DNA of 64,000 nucleotides from Hyphobacterium indicum (GTDB lineage: Bacteria > Pseudomonadota > Alphaproteobacteria > Caulobacterales > Maricaulaceae): contig NZ_QBDX01000002.1 of assembly GCF_003129605.1 (NCBI RefSeq), positions 500,347 to 564,346 on the forward strand. The letters are read 5' to 3'. Made by a program: the position numbers and the translations under genes. Below are positions 7,880-16,599 of this stretch, one piece after another. A model generated the notes under the pieces. The model ran no database searches and was not told the DNA's origin. It saw nothing but the letters and a program-made list of their open reading frames with translations. How positions within the stretch are numbered: position 1 is the stretch's first letter; every line of letters begins with the position of its first letter.

Positions 7880-8293
7880 TCAGCGTATCAATGACAGGAA
7901 GCGGGCCTTCTCGATAGCGGCCACACGTCCGGCGACCTCCAGCTTGGAATACAGGCTGGAAATATGGCTTTTCACCGTGTTCGGGGACAGGCCAAGCTCA
8001 CGCGCGATGGCCTTGTTCGATGCACCGCTGCAGAGCGCAGCCAGAACCTCAAGCTCCCGCCGCGTAATGCCCAGTGCTTTTTGAGCCGCGATATTGAGCT
8101 GAAAATGCGAAGCAGGTTTTGAACGGGTCAGTATGATTCCGAGCCACAATCCGAGCCCGGCGAATGCCACACCGGTCAGCAGCAACAGGAATTCCAAGCC
8201 GAACCGCCGGGCAAGATAGGCATATTGCACCCATTCCAGCGCAAACACACCGATTGCCAGCAGGCCCGCATAGATCAGAACCGTCTTCCACAT
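7880..8293 (-). CDS. Membrane-tethered LuxR-family transcriptional regulator
   Basis: This is a 137-residue protein. Two membrane helices lie at about residues 3-22 and 34-55, joined to a cytoplasmic GerE/LuxR helix-turn-helix domain at about 73-130. The core ITRRELEVLAAL, ASNKAIARELGLSPNTVKSH is typical of DNA-binding LuxR domains. There is no receiver, PAS or autoinducer domain, so the signal presumably comes through the membrane part or a partner protein such as the downstream DUF4199 product. No clear Shine-Dalgarno sequence is seen before 8293. Confidence 0.75.
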   Translation of the reverse strand: MWKTVLIYAGLLAIGVFALEWVQYAYLARRFGLEFLLLLTGVAFAGLGLWLGIILTRSKPASHFQLNIAAQKALGITRRELEVLAALCSGASNKAIARELGLSPNTVKSHISSLYSKLEVAGRVAAIEKARFLSLIR

Positions 8294-8364
8294 GCGGATA
8301 ATGTGTCAGCCTGAAGCTGAATTGGGAAGATGCCGGGTGGCAGGACGCCAACCCGGAAGGCGCG

Positions 8365-8502
8365 TCAGGTAACCGCCGTAAACACCAGATATCCGGCTCC
8401 GACCAACACAACAGCCGCGATCAGGGAAATAATCAGCGTGTGTTCCTGCCAGCGTTTCCTTTCTCCCTGGCGAGCTTCGGTTTTTTCGATCCGTTCGGTC
8501 AT
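8365..8502 (-). CDS. Small single-span membrane protein (MTERIEK...)
   Basis: This is a 45-residue protein: a charged, helical N-terminus (about 20 residues) followed by one membrane helix (LIISLIAAVVLVGAGYLVF). The start at 8502 is favoured because AGGAG lies 8 bases upstream; the ATG at 8508 would sit only two bases after that site. It lies between gatB and the LuxR-type gene on the same strand. No family is recognised. Confidence 0.55.
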   Translation of the reverse strand: MTERIEKTEARQGERKRWQEHTLIISLIAAVVLVGAGYLVFTAVT

Positions 8503-8562
8503 ATCCATAGCTCCTTTCACTAAAGGACCTAAGGACGAAACCAATAATATCAACCGCAGTGG

Positions 8563-10056
8563 CTATAAACCGAGCTTCTGCCTGAGGATATCATTGACGG
8601 CTTTGGGGTTGGCCTTGCCCTGCATCGCCTTCATCACCTGCCCGACAAACCAGCCCAGCGCGCGCGGATTTTTCTCGATCGAGGTCACCTGTTCCGGATT
8701 TTCCGCAATCAGCTGGTCCACAACCGATTCGATCGCTCCGGTATCGGTGACCTGCTTCAGGCCACGCTTCTCGACGATTTCCGCCGGATCTCCGCCCTCA
8801 TCCCACAGGATTTCGAACACATCCTTGGCGATCTTGCCGGAAATGACATCGGTCGAGATCAGATCGACCAGCTTGCCCAGCTGGCCCGCCGAAACCGGGC
8901 TCTCGGTAATGCCCAGATCTTCCTTGTTGAGGCGGCCAAACAATTCGTTATTGACCCAGTTGGCGGCGATCTTGGCGTCATGCCCCGCGGCGACAACTTC
9001 AAAATAGTCGGCACGATCCTTGTCGGCCGCCAGCACCGAAGCGTCATATTCAGACAGACCGAGTTCGTTGACGAAACGCTTGCGCTTGTCGGCCGGCAAT
9101 TCCGGCAGTTCCGCCTTGATCTCGTCAATCCGCGCTTGCGGTATTTCCAGCGGCAACAGATCCGGACACGGGAAATAGCGATAATCGTGCGCTTCTTCTT
9201 TCGAGCGCATGGACCGTGTCACGCCCTTGTTGGCGTCGAACAGGCGTGTCTGTTGCTGCACAGTCCCGCCTTCTTCCACCAGATCGATCTGACGGCGGGC
9301 CTCGTATTCGATCGCCTGCTGGATAAAGCGCATGGAATTGACATTCTTGATCTCGCAGCGCGTCCCGAGATGCTTGAAATCGCCATCCGCACGGAATTTT
9401 TCATACTGTCCGGGACGGCAGATGGACACGTTCACATCCGCGCGCATCTGGCCTTTTTCCATATCGCCGCCGCACGTGCCGAGATAGCGCACAATCGTCC
9501 GCAGCGTTTTCATATAGGCCGCCGCCTCATCCGGCGTGCGGATATGCGGACGCGACACGATTTCCATCAGCGCCACGCCGGACCGGTTCAGATCCACATA
9601 GGTCGCATTCGGATCCAGATCATGAATCGACTTGCCGGCATCCTGTTCCAGGTGCAGGCGTTCGATCCCGACCGTGAACAGCGACCCGTCATCGCGTTCG
9701 CACTCGATTTCGCCTTCGCCGACAATCGGAAACTGGAACTGGCTGATCTGGTAACCTTGCGGCAGATCGGGATAGAAATAATTCTTCCGGTCAAAGCGCG
9801 AGTATTTGTTGATCTGCGCGTTCAGCCCCAGCCCGGTACGCACGGCCTGTTCCACGCAATAGGCGTTGATCACAGGCAACATGCCCGGCATCGCCGCATC
9901 CACGAGGCTGACCTGGGTATTTGGTTCGGCACCATATTCTGTGGCCGACCCGGAAAACAGTTTGGACCGGGACGCGACCTGGGCGTGGACTTCCATCCCG
10001 ACAACGATTTCCCAGTCGCCCGTGGTCCCTTGCAATACATAACTATGGTCGCTCAT
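8563..10056 (-). CDS. gatB: Asp-tRNA(Asn)/Glu-tRNA(Gln) amidotransferase subunit B
   Basis: This is a 497-residue GatB, the subunit that binds the mischarged tRNA and activates its acceptor carboxylate with ATP. The GatB/E catalytic domain fills the first 290 residues or so ([20 protein letters not shown]). The helical tail/YqeY domain follows and ends with the conserved [17 protein letters not shown]. With GatA and GatC it makes Gln-tRNA(Gln) and/or Asn-tRNA(Asn) from the misacylated forms. Its ATG overlaps the stop of the small membrane-protein gene upstream by four bases. Full length for the family. Confidence 0.96.
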   Translation of the reverse strand: MSDHSYVLQGTTGDWEIVVGMEVHAQVASRSKLFSGSATEYGAEPNTQVSLVDAAMPGMLPVINAYCVEQAVRTGLGLNAQINKYSRFDRKNYFYPDLPQGYQISQFQFPIVGEGEIECERDDGSLFTVGIERLHLEQDAGKSIHDLDPNATYVDLNRSGVALMEIVSRPHIRTPDEAAAYMKTLRTIVRYLGTCGGDMEKGQMRADVNVSICRPGQYEKFRADGDFKHLGTRCEIKNVNSMRFIQQAIEYEARRQIDLVEEGGTVQQQTRLFDANKGVTRSMRSKEEAHDYRYFPCPDLLPLEIPQARIDEIKAELPELPADKRKRFVNELGLSEYDASVLAADKDRADYFEVVAAGHDAKIAANWVNNELFGRLNKEDLGITESPVSAGQLGKLVDLISTDVISGKIAKDVFEILWDEGGDPAEIVEKRGLKQVTDTGAIESVVDQLIAENPEQVTSIEKNPRALGWFVGQVMKAMQGKANPKAVNDILRQKLGL

Positions 10057-10304
10057 TCCTGTTCCTCAGTTTGAGCTGGAGATGTGTCTGAATTCGCCGC
10101 CACAACAATCCGCCAGGCCGCTTGCACAAACAGGCCGAAAATCACACCGCCAATGCCGAGGCAGAGAACGATAATTCCGATAATCAAACCGTTCGCAATC
10201 TCGATCCGCCCCGTGACCAGCAAGGCCCCGGCCACAGCCATCAGGCCGCCTAAGAAAATCGACGGACGCGCGAGCTTGAGGGCAGGATGCGGGGTCACCA
10301 CCAT
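10053..10304 (-). CDS. Small two-span membrane protein inside the gat operon
   Basis: This is an 83-residue protein with two hydrophobic segments (about residues 14-32 and 38-62) and an acidic, hydrophilic C-terminus. It overlaps gatA by 10 bases at its start and gatB by 4 bases at its end, so it must be co-translated with both. An alternative GTG start at 10301 is 5 bases after GGAG. No family is recognised, and a direct role in tRNA amidation is not implied. Confidence 0.6.
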   Translation of the reverse strand: MVVTPHPALKLARPSIFLGGLMAVAGALLVTGRIEIANGLIIGIIVLCLGIGGVIFGLFVQAAWRIVVAANSDTSPAQTEEQE

Positions 10305-11770
10305 TTCTCCGGCGTGTGCGAGAAGCCAGCTGCATCTTCCAGGGCCGCGCCGACCGAGAACATCGTCGCTTCATCCAGCGCCGGCGTGATCACCTGCAAT
10401 CCCAGTGGCAGGCCGGACGCATCCAGCCCCGCCGGAACAGACATGGCGGGCACCCCGGCAATGTTCGCCGTCACGGTGAAGATGTCATTGAGATACATGG
10501 AGATCGGATCCGCTGACTTCGAGCCCAGCTCGAATGCCGCAGATGGAGTTGACGGCGTCAGCAGCGCATCACATTGCGCGAACGCCTGATCAAAGTCCTC
10601 GAGAATACGGCGGCGGACTTTCAACGCCTTGAGATAATAGGCGTCATAATATCCGGCCGACAGAACATAGGTGCCCATCAGGATGCGGCGCTGGACTTCA
10701 TGGCCAAAGCCCTCGCCGCGCGTCTTCTCATAGGTCTCGGTCAGGTCCTGGCCTTCAACCCGCAACCCGTAGCGCATGCCGTCATAGCGCGCGAGGTTGG
10801 ACGAGGCTTCGGCGGGATTGATGATGTAATAGGTCGGCAGCGCATATTTCGTATGCGGCAAGGAGACATCAACAATTTCGCAACCGGCGGCTTTCAGCCA
10901 GTCCACGCCCTGTTGCCACAGTGTCTCGATTTCCGCGGGCATGCCGTCCATGCGGTATTCCTTCGGCACACCGATCCGCTTGCCTTTCACCGAAGCGGCA
11001 GCAGCGGCCACGAAATCCGGCACGTCCAGCGGCAAGGAGGTCGATTCTTTCGGATCATGGCCGGACATGGCCTGCATCAAAATGGCGGCATCCTTCACCG
11101 TTTTGGCAAACGGGCCCGGATGATCCAGAGAGGAAGCAAAAGCCACCGCGCCCCAGCGCGAGGCCCGGCCATAAGTGGCTTTCACGCCAACTGTGCCGGT
11201 AAAGGCCGCCGGCTGGCGGATGGACCCGCCTGTATCCGTGCCAGTGGCCCCGTAGCAGAGATGGGCCGCGACCGCGGCCGCCGACCCGCCGGACGATCCG
11301 CCGGGTGTCAGCTTCGCTTCGGATCCCTTTGCGCGCCACGGATTGATGACATTGCCATAATAGGAGGTCTCGTTCGACGAGCCCATCGCGAACTCGTCCA
11401 TATTCGTCTTCCCGAGGAAAACACCGCCTTCGGCCCAGAGCTTCGACGTGACGGTCGATTCATAGGGCGGTTTGAACCCGTCAAGAATATGCGAACAGGC
11501 GGTTGTTGGCACGCCTTCCACCGCGAACAGGTCCTTTACGGCAATCGGCGCGCCTTCGAGCAGCCCGCCCTCACCTTTTGCGAGCTTTTGGTCCGACGCT
11601 TCTGCCATGGCCAGCGTCCTGGAGCGGTCAAACGCCGTGAAGGCGTTCAACTCACCCTGCGAGGCTTCAGCCGCGGCCAGAGCAGCCGTTGCCACTTCGG
11701 TGGCAGAAATCTCGCGGGCCTTCAGCCTCGCCGTGATCTCGGCAAGCGAAAGGGTCAGAAAATCAGTCAT
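10295..11770 (-). CDS. gatA: Asp-tRNA(Asn)/Glu-tRNA(Gln) amidotransferase subunit A
   Basis: This is a 491-residue amidase-signature enzyme that releases ammonia from glutamine for GatB. The Ser-cisSer-Lys triad is visible: Lys79 in PIAVKDLF, then [15 protein letters not shown] and [14 protein letters not shown]. The start at 11770 is chosen because its ATGA overlaps the stop of the GNAT gene just upstream; an earlier in-frame ATG at 11800 lies inside that gene. It belongs to the operon gatC-GNAT-gatA-membrane protein-gatB. Confidence 0.96.
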   Translation of the reverse strand: MTDFLTLSLAEITARLKAREISATEVATAALAAAEASQGELNAFTAFDRSRTLAMAEASDQKLAKGEGGLLEGAPIAVKDLFAVEGVPTTACSHILDGFKPPYESTVTSKLWAEGGVFLGKTNMDEFAMGSSNETSYYGNVINPWRAKGSEAKLTPGGSSGGSAAAVAAHLCYGATGTDTGGSIRQPAAFTGTVGVKATYGRASRWGAVAFASSLDHPGPFAKTVKDAAILMQAMSGHDPKESTSLPLDVPDFVAAAAASVKGKRIGVPKEYRMDGMPAEIETLWQQGVDWLKAAGCEIVDVSLPHTKYALPTYYIINPAEASSNLARYDGMRYGLRVEGQDLTETYEKTRGEGFGHEVQRRILMGTYVLSAGYYDAYYLKALKVRRRILEDFDQAFAQCDALLTPSTPSAAFELGSKSADPISMYLNDIFTVTANIAGVPAMSVPAGLDASGLPLGLQVITPALDEATMFSVGAALEDAAGFSHTPEKWW

Positions 11771-12246
11771 GCCATCGCCCCTTCCGGCTGCAGCCGGCAT
11801 TCAAAGAAAATATTGTGCGCACTGCTGACTGGATACGCTGCAAATGCGCCGCACGGTTTATACCCAGCCGATTGGTAGAGGCCGATCGCGGCCTTCTGTT
11901 GGTCGCCCGTCTCCAGCCGGATCAGGTCGAATCCGGCACGGGCGGCGTGATCATGCGCGGCTTGAAGCAACAACCGGGCTACGCCTTGGCCACGTGCTTC
12001 GGCCATTACGAACATCCGCTTGATTTCAGCGAAATCCTCATAGGCCCGGACCGCCACGCAGCCGAGCGCCTTTCCGTCCGCATTACGGGCCAGAAAAAAC
12101 GTGATCTCCGGACGCGCCAGCGTTTCCGGGCTGAGCGGAAAATTATATTCGGCCGGGTAGATCGATGCCATCTCCGCATCGAGCGCCGCGATCAAAGCGC
12201 GCGCGTCATCAGAAAGCGGGTCAGCGGGAGAGACCGTCACCGTCAT
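11767..12246 (-). CDS. GNAT-family N-acetyltransferase inserted between gatC and gatA
   Basis: This is a 159-residue GNAT-fold protein. The acetyl-CoA binding motif A is visible as [19 protein letters not shown] (V-x3-RGxG(V/K)AR). The C-terminal NIFFEC strand is also typical. The substrate is unknown. It is tightly coupled: its ATG shares one base with the gatC stop (TAATG), and its stop overlaps the gatA ATG. Insertion of an acetyltransferase between gatC and gatA is seen in some alphaproteobacteria. Confidence 0.8.
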   Translation of the reverse strand: MTVTVSPADPLSDDARALIAALDAEMASIYPAEYNFPLSPETLARPEITFFLARNADGKALGCVAVRAYEDFAEIKRMFVMAEARGQGVARLLLQAAHDHAARAGFDLIRLETGDQQKAAIGLYQSAGYKPCGAFAAYPVSSAHNIFFECRLQPEGAMA

Positions 12247-12533
12247 TATTCGACGCTCTTCGGTACGACGAAGAAGCCTTCTTCAGAGCTCGGCGCATTG
12301 GCAAGAACCTTGTCGCGAATACCGCCATCCGTGACAGCATCTTCGCGCTGCGGCAGCGGGAATTTGACGGGTGTCGTCATCGGCTCGACGCCTTCGACAT
12401 CGACCTCGTTCAACTGCTCGATCCAGTCGAGAATGCCGTTCAGCTCACCGGTCAATGCGGCCAGACGGTCGCTTGGTTCGGCAATGCGGGCCAGCCGCGC
12501 AATGCGGCGGACATCGTCTTCGGTGACGGACAT
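12246..12533 (-). CDS. gatC: Asp-tRNA(Asn)/Glu-tRNA(Gln) amidotransferase subunit C
   Basis: This is a 95-residue GatC, the small subunit that stabilises the GatA-GatB interface. The family pattern is clear: VRRIARLARIAE near the N-terminus, LNGILDWIEQLNEVDVEGVEP in the middle, and a C-terminal stretch ending near the conserved LANAP. It is the first gene of the gat operon and is divergent from ruvX, with 110 bases between the start codons. Confidence 0.93.
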   Translation of the reverse strand: MSVTEDDVRRIARLARIAEPSDRLAALTGELNGILDWIEQLNEVDVEGVEPMTTPVKFPLPQREDAVTDGGIRDKVLANAPSSEEGFFVVPKSVE

Positions 12534-12643
12534 GAAATGCGCCCTCTGTCATGGAGTTCATCCAGAAGCGTTCTGACTAGCAACGCCCATGCTGCAGCGC
12601 AAGAAAGCTTGACTGAAAACCGCCACAAGCGCACCCAGACAAA

Positions 12644-13087
12644 ATGACAGATGCACCCGATTTTCCGGGCACCGGCCCGCTGCTCGCGCTTGACCCCGGG
12701 GAGAAAACCATCGGTATCGCAGTCTGCAATGCCGCCCGTACAGTGGTCACACCGGTCGAAACCATCCGCCGGACAAAATTTACGACCGATGCAAACCGCG
12801 TCTTCGAATTGTTCGACGAATTTGGCTGTAGCGGTCTGATCATCGGCCTCCCGGTCAATATGGACGGCTCCATCGGACCCCGCGCCCAGTCGGCGCGCGC
12901 GCTCGGCAACAATCTGAAACGTCTTCGTGATTTGCCCATCCGCTTTCAGGATGAGCGATTGTCCTCCGACAAGGCCGAAGACCGCTTGCGCGCAGCCGGC
13001 AAGCGCCGCGAGGAGATTGAAAAAGTGATCGATGCCCACGCCGCCGCCGTGATCCTCGAAGATGCCATAGAGGCCTTGAAGGCATGA
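12644..13087 (+). CDS. ruvX: RuvX/YqgF-family putative pre-16S rRNA nuclease / Holliday junction resolvase
   Basis: This is a 147-residue RNase H-fold protein of the RuvX/YqgF family. Motifs: LALDPGEKTIGIAV (first catalytic Asp), GLIIGLPVNMDGS, RFQDERLSS (Glu) and IDAHAAAVILEDA (last Asp). Family members are linked to 5'-end maturation of 16S rRNA. It overlaps the next gene by four bases (ATGA at 13084), forming a two-gene unit with the AEC transporter. Confidence 0.9.
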   Translation: MTDAPDFPGTGPLLALDPGEKTIGIAVCNAARTVVTPVETIRRTKFTTDANRVFELFDEFGCSGLIIGLPVNMDGSIGPRAQSARALGNNLKRLRDLPIRFQDERLSSDKAEDRLRAAGKRREEIEKVIDAHAAAVILEDAIEALKA

Positions 13088-14010
13088 CGACCATTCTCGG
13101 TGCACTTTTACCGATTTTCGCGGTCATCGGCGTCGGCTGGGGATTGCGGCGATCCAACCTGATGCCTGCGGAAATGTGGCCGGCCATTTCACGCCTCGCC
13201 TATGTCGGCCTGTCGCCTGCCTTGCTCTTCTCCGTGATCTCGCGTGCCGATTTCGACAGCATTACCCTTGCACCTGCCGTCCTGGCAGCCGTTCTGGGAT
13301 TTATCAGCATGGGCTTGCTGGTGATTGCCCTGAAACCGCTGATCAAGACGGATGGCCCCGCTTTTACCAGCGTCTTCCAGGGCTCGGTGCGCTGGAACGG
13401 CCTTGTCATCCTCGCCCTTGCCACCCTGTCCTACGGCCTCGATGGCGAAGTCCTGGTCTCGCTCATCATGGTCGCCACCATCCCCATCGTGAACGTCATG
13501 GCGGTGACTGTGCTGACGGTCTGGGGCGCTCACGAGAAAACACCGGACATCAGGGCCGTGCTCTGGCGGATCATCTCCAACCCGCTGATCCTCGGCTGCA
13601 TTGCCGGCGGCATCGCCAATCTCCTCGGCCTGTTCCAGACCGGCCCGATCGCGGACGTGCTGGCATTGATGGGCCGCGCGGCCCTTCCTCTCATCCTGCT
13701 GGCGGTCGGTGCGGGACTGGATTTCACCGCGCTGAATGCCCGGCGCGGCCTTCTGGCGCTGACCGCGTTTAACAAGCTGATCATCGCGCCGCTGATATTC
13801 GGCGGCATTGCCTGGGCGCTCGGCGTGCGCGGCGAAGCATTTGCGATTGTGGTTCTGGTCGGCGCCTCACCGGGGGCCGCCTCGGCCTATGTTCTGGCCC
13901 AGCAGCTCGGCGGTGACCGGCGGCTTTCCGCGGGGGATGTCACCGCAACGACGCTGCTCTCTTTTATCACGCTTCCGGTGGCCGTCTGGATCGCCACGCA
14001 GGTGGGTTAA
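13084..14010 (+). CDS. AEC-family (auxin efflux carrier-like) permease
   Basis: This is a 308-residue inner-membrane protein with about ten hydrophobic helices in the two-half arrangement of the AEC/Mem_trans family. It opens with a short helix and the typical IFAVIGVGWGLRR. The C-terminal half ends with VVLVGASPGAASAYVLAQQLG, the conserved region of this family. Members export or import small organic acids; the substrate here is unknown. Translationally coupled to ruvX. Confidence 0.82.
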   Translation: MTTILGALLPIFAVIGVGWGLRRSNLMPAEMWPAISRLAYVGLSPALLFSVISRADFDSITLAPAVLAAVLGFISMGLLVIALKPLIKTDGPAFTSVFQGSVRWNGLVILALATLSYGLDGEVLVSLIMVATIPIVNVMAVTVLTVWGAHEKTPDIRAVLWRIISNPLILGCIAGGIANLLGLFQTGPIADVLALMGRAALPLILLAVGAGLDFTALNARRGLLALTAFNKLIIAPLIFGGIAWALGVRGEAFAIVVLVGASPGAASAYVLAQQLGGDRRLSAGDVTATTLLSFITLPVAVWIATQVG

Positions 14011-14032
14011 CGGTTCAGGGCCTTCATAAAAC

Positions 14033-14119
14033 TCCGTCTTCCTCAGGCTTGCCTGCCCTCGCGAAAGCGGGGGGCCGGAGGACCTCAGAGATCCTCCGAT
14101 TAAATCGGAGGATGACGGA
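14033..14119. repeat. REP-like palindromic intergenic element, copy 1
   Basis: An 87-base element sits between two convergent genes. Its right part is a near-perfect hairpin: ATCCTCCGATT (14091-14101), one base, then the exact complement (14103-14113). Inside is a second stem, CCCTCGC-GAAA-GCGGGGG (14056-14073), with a GNRA tetraloop. The ends, TCCGTC (14033) and GACGGA (14114), are mutually inverted. A related element lies at 46854-46922. The style matches dispersed intergenic repeats with CGTCATCCTC/GAGGATGACG ends in related bacteria. Confidence 0.6.
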
Positions 14120-14129
14120 ATTAAGAAGC

Positions 14130-15038
14130 TCAAAGGCATATCGTCTCGCCCTCGCGGGCAATGCGGTACCCCCGCTCCAGCACCTCCAGCGTTTCCGCAC
14201 TGTCCTCGAACCGGATCGGATTGGTGTGATTGTAATGGATGAAGCGAATCCGCTGACGGATCTCGTCCGGATAATCCTGGAACAGATCCATTGTTTCGGT
14301 GACGCGCGGATGCGGAATGGCGCTCATATCCCGGCCGGGCAATTCATTGTCATCAAAGAAGGTCGCATCGACATAGATGACATCGTTTTCCATCACGACA
14401 TCCTCGATGTGTATTCCCTGCTCCGCCCATTCCTCCCAGCTGTCGATATCCGGAATGAAGACCACGGACAGCTCCAGTCCTTCAATCCGGAAGCCGGCCG
14501 TCTCGGCATATTCGCGGCGGTGCGGCACATCCCAGGCAGAAACGGCAAGGTGCGGCGTCAATTCGACCGGCGCACCCGGCGCCATGACCTGCAAATCGAT
14601 ATTCTCGTATCGGACCAACTGATCCCACGGTCCATTGGTCGACAGGAATTCTGCCATTAATGGCAGGGTATGAACCGGCACCTCTGATGCACTCATGGAT
14701 TCAAAGCCGAGGAACATCAAACCGGTATAATGGCCGATATGCGCATGGGTCAGAAAAACGCCATCCGGCGCGCCTTCGGTTCCCGCCATCTCGTTCAAAT
14801 CGTGCAATTGCTCACGAAAATCCGGCGTCGCTTCGAACATGTACCGCGTTCCAGCCTCATGATCGATCAGGCCCAGCGACACCACGCGGCGGCGCAAACG
14901 CGCATCCTCCCAGGCCAGATCGTCCTGCACATTGACTTGCGGCGTGCCGCCATCCTGCGACACGCCAAGAACGACGAGTTCAACAGAGCATTGGGCAGGC
15001 GAAGCCGCCTGTATTGCCGCCGCAAGAATTGTAAGCAT
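14130..15038 (-). CDS. PqqB-like metallo-beta-lactamase-fold protein, possibly exported
   Basis: This is a 302-residue protein of the metallo-beta-lactamase superfamily most like PqqB (GVSQDGGTPQVN near the start; HYNHTNP near the end). It keeps a histidine-rich metal motif, THAHIGHYTGL, around residue 96. A short hydrophobic N-terminus (LTILAAAIQAASPAQC) may be a signal peptide. No other pqq gene lies nearby, so it is more likely a stand-alone hydrolase than a quinone cofactor enzyme. Its ATG follows directly on the stop of the GNAT gene. Confidence 0.65.
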   Translation of the reverse strand: MLTILAAAIQAASPAQCSVELVVLGVSQDGGTPQVNVQDDLAWEDARLRRRVVSLGLIDHEAGTRYMFEATPDFREQLHDLNEMAGTEGAPDGVFLTHAHIGHYTGLMFLGFESMSASEVPVHTLPLMAEFLSTNGPWDQLVRYENIDLQVMAPGAPVELTPHLAVSAWDVPHRREYAETAGFRIEGLELSVVFIPDIDSWEEWAEQGIHIEDVVMENDVIYVDATFFDDNELPGRDMSAIPHPRVTETMDLFQDYPDEIRQRIRFIHYNHTNPIRFEDSAETLEVLERGYRIAREGETICL

Positions 15039-15545
15039 TCAATCCACTCCCACCGTCTGGCTGCGATATTCCATCAGTGCGACATCGCGCCATTGTCCGG
15101 CCATCGGACCAAAGGTCATTTTGCCCAGGGCCTTGCGGACCCCCACCATGCGGTAGCCGCACGCCTCGTGCAATCGGATGGAAGCCGTGTTCTCGACAAA
15201 TATCCCTGCATTCAGCGTCCAGATGCCTGCCGCCTCCGCCGCTGCGACAAAGGCCAAAAGCAGGCGCTTGCCGACACCCTGCCCGCGCGCTTGAGCGCTG
15301 ACATAGACGGTACCTTCTGCCACCCCGCCATAGACGCAACGGTCCGATACGCCCGACGCCGCTGCCCAGCCGACAACATCGCCGGCTTGTTCCGCAACCA
15401 GTCGCGGTGCGTTCAATCGTTTCCGGTCAAAACCGGCCCAATCCGGCGGCTCCGACTCGAATGTGGCATGCCCGGTCGCAATTCCCTCACCGTATATCTC
15501 CAGCACAGCGGACGCATCGCTCACCTGCATCTCCCGGATAATCAT
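15039..15545 (-). CDS. GNAT acetyltransferase, phosphinothricin acetyltransferase-like
   Basis: This is a 168-residue GNAT protein with the layout of the Pat/Bar/MnaT group: IREMQVSDASAVLEIYGEGI at the start, the strand YVSAQARGQGVGKRLLLAF with the acetyl-CoA loop, then GYRMVGVRKALGKM at the end. Relatives acetylate phosphinothricin, methionine sulfoximine or similar amino acids. ATG 15545 is chosen because GGAG lies 6 bases upstream. It is divergent from pyrB and directly followed by the PqqB-like gene. Confidence 0.78.
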   Translation of the reverse strand: MIIREMQVSDASAVLEIYGEGIATGHATFESEPPDWAGFDRKRLNAPRLVAEQAGDVVGWAAASGVSDRCVYGGVAEGTVYVSAQARGQGVGKRLLLAFVAAAEAAGIWTLNAGIFVENTASIRLHEACGYRMVGVRKALGKMTFGPMAGQWRDVALMEYRSQTVGVD

Positions 15546-15630
15546 GACCTTCTCCACATGCGCCTGACGCTCACGACTTGCCGTTAATCAACTCTCACCC
15601 TATACCGCCCGAAATCAGCTGGGAATTCAC

Positions 15631-16599
15631 ATGGGCCGCGCTGACTTCAGTTATGACTTTCCTCATGACCGTCTGATCACGGTCGATGACCTCAATCCAT
15701 TGGACATCCAGATCCTGTTTGATCGCGCCGATCACTGGCTCGCGATCAATCAATCGCCGGACAAGAAGCACGACGCGCTCCGCGGACTGACGCAGATCAA
15801 TCTGTTTTTCGAGCCTTCGACCCGGACCCTTGCTTCCTTCGAGCTCGCCGGCAAACGCCTTGGCGCGGATGTCGTCAATTTCTCCGCCGCCAATTCCTCG
15901 ACGAAAAAGGGCGAAACCCTTGCCGACACGGCCCGCACGCTCGCCGCCATGCGGCCGGACCTGATCGTGGTGCGCCATGAGACGTCGGGCGCCGCGGACT
16001 TCATCCACCGCGAAACCGGCATAGCAACCGTCAATGCCGGCGACGGCATGCATTCCCACCCCACACAGGGCTTGCTGGATCTGTTCGCGCTCACTCGCCG
16101 CATCGGCGATGTTGGCGGCAAGCGTGTGTTGATTGTCGGCGATATCCTCCACAGCCGCGTCGCCCGCTCCGATGTCGGCATGCTGAACTTGCTCGGTGCC
16201 GAAATCCGCCTCTGTGCACCGCCAACGCTGCTCCCAACTGATGTGGATCGCTGGGGCGCGGAAATCTTCCATGACCTCGACGACGCGCTCGATGGCTGTG
16301 ATGCGGTGATCACGCTGCGCCTGCAGAAGGAGCGCATGAGCGGCGCCCTGATCCCGTCCACCCGCGAGTATTTTCACTTCTGGGGGGTGACCTCGCGCCG
16401 GTTGGAGCTTGCTCATCCCGATTGTGTGGTCATGCATCCCGGGCCGATGAACCGCAATGTCGAGATTGAAAGCATGCTGGCAGATGACGGCAATCGCAGC
16501 CTCATCCTCGATCAGGTCGAAGCCGGAGTTGCTATCCGCATGGCTGTACTCGAACAACTGGGACAGCGCGCCCGCAAGAATACGAGACCGGGTCTATGA
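15631..16599 (+). CDS. pyrB: Aspartate carbamoyltransferase catalytic subunit
   Basis: This is a 322-residue PyrB, which condenses carbamoyl phosphate and aspartate in pyrimidine synthesis. The carbamoyl-phosphate loop FEPSTRTLASFELAGKRLG is near residue 61. HPTQGLLDLF and the aspartate-binding HPGPMNR are intact. GGGAA lies just before the ATG. Its stop overlaps the start of a dihydroorotase-like gene by four bases. As in the pyrB-pyrC' arrangement of Pseudomonas, the two products may form one complex. Confidence 0.95.
   Translation: MGRADFSYDFPHDRLITVDDLNPLDIQILFDRADHWLAINQSPDKKHDALRGLTQINLFFEPSTRTLASFELAGKRLGADVVNFSAANSSTKKGETLADTARTLAAMRPDLIVVRHETSGAADFIHRETGIATVNAGDGMHSHPTQGLLDLFALTRRIGDVGGKRVLIVGDILHSRVARSDVGMLNLLGAEIRLCAPPTLLPTDVDRWGAEIFHDLDDALDGCDAVITLRLQKERMSGALIPSTREYFHFWGVTSRRLELAHPDCVVMHPGPMNRNVEIESMLADDGNRSLILDQVEAGVAIRMAVLEQLGQRARKNTRPGL

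Noticed and set aside
8980..10074. A 364-codon open frame opposite gatB
   Set aside because: Antisense shadow with His/Arg-rich composition; gatB on the other strand is certain.
14130..15038. Pyrroloquinoline quinone biosynthesis locus
   Set aside because: Only a PqqB-like protein is present; no pqqA, C, D or E neighbours.
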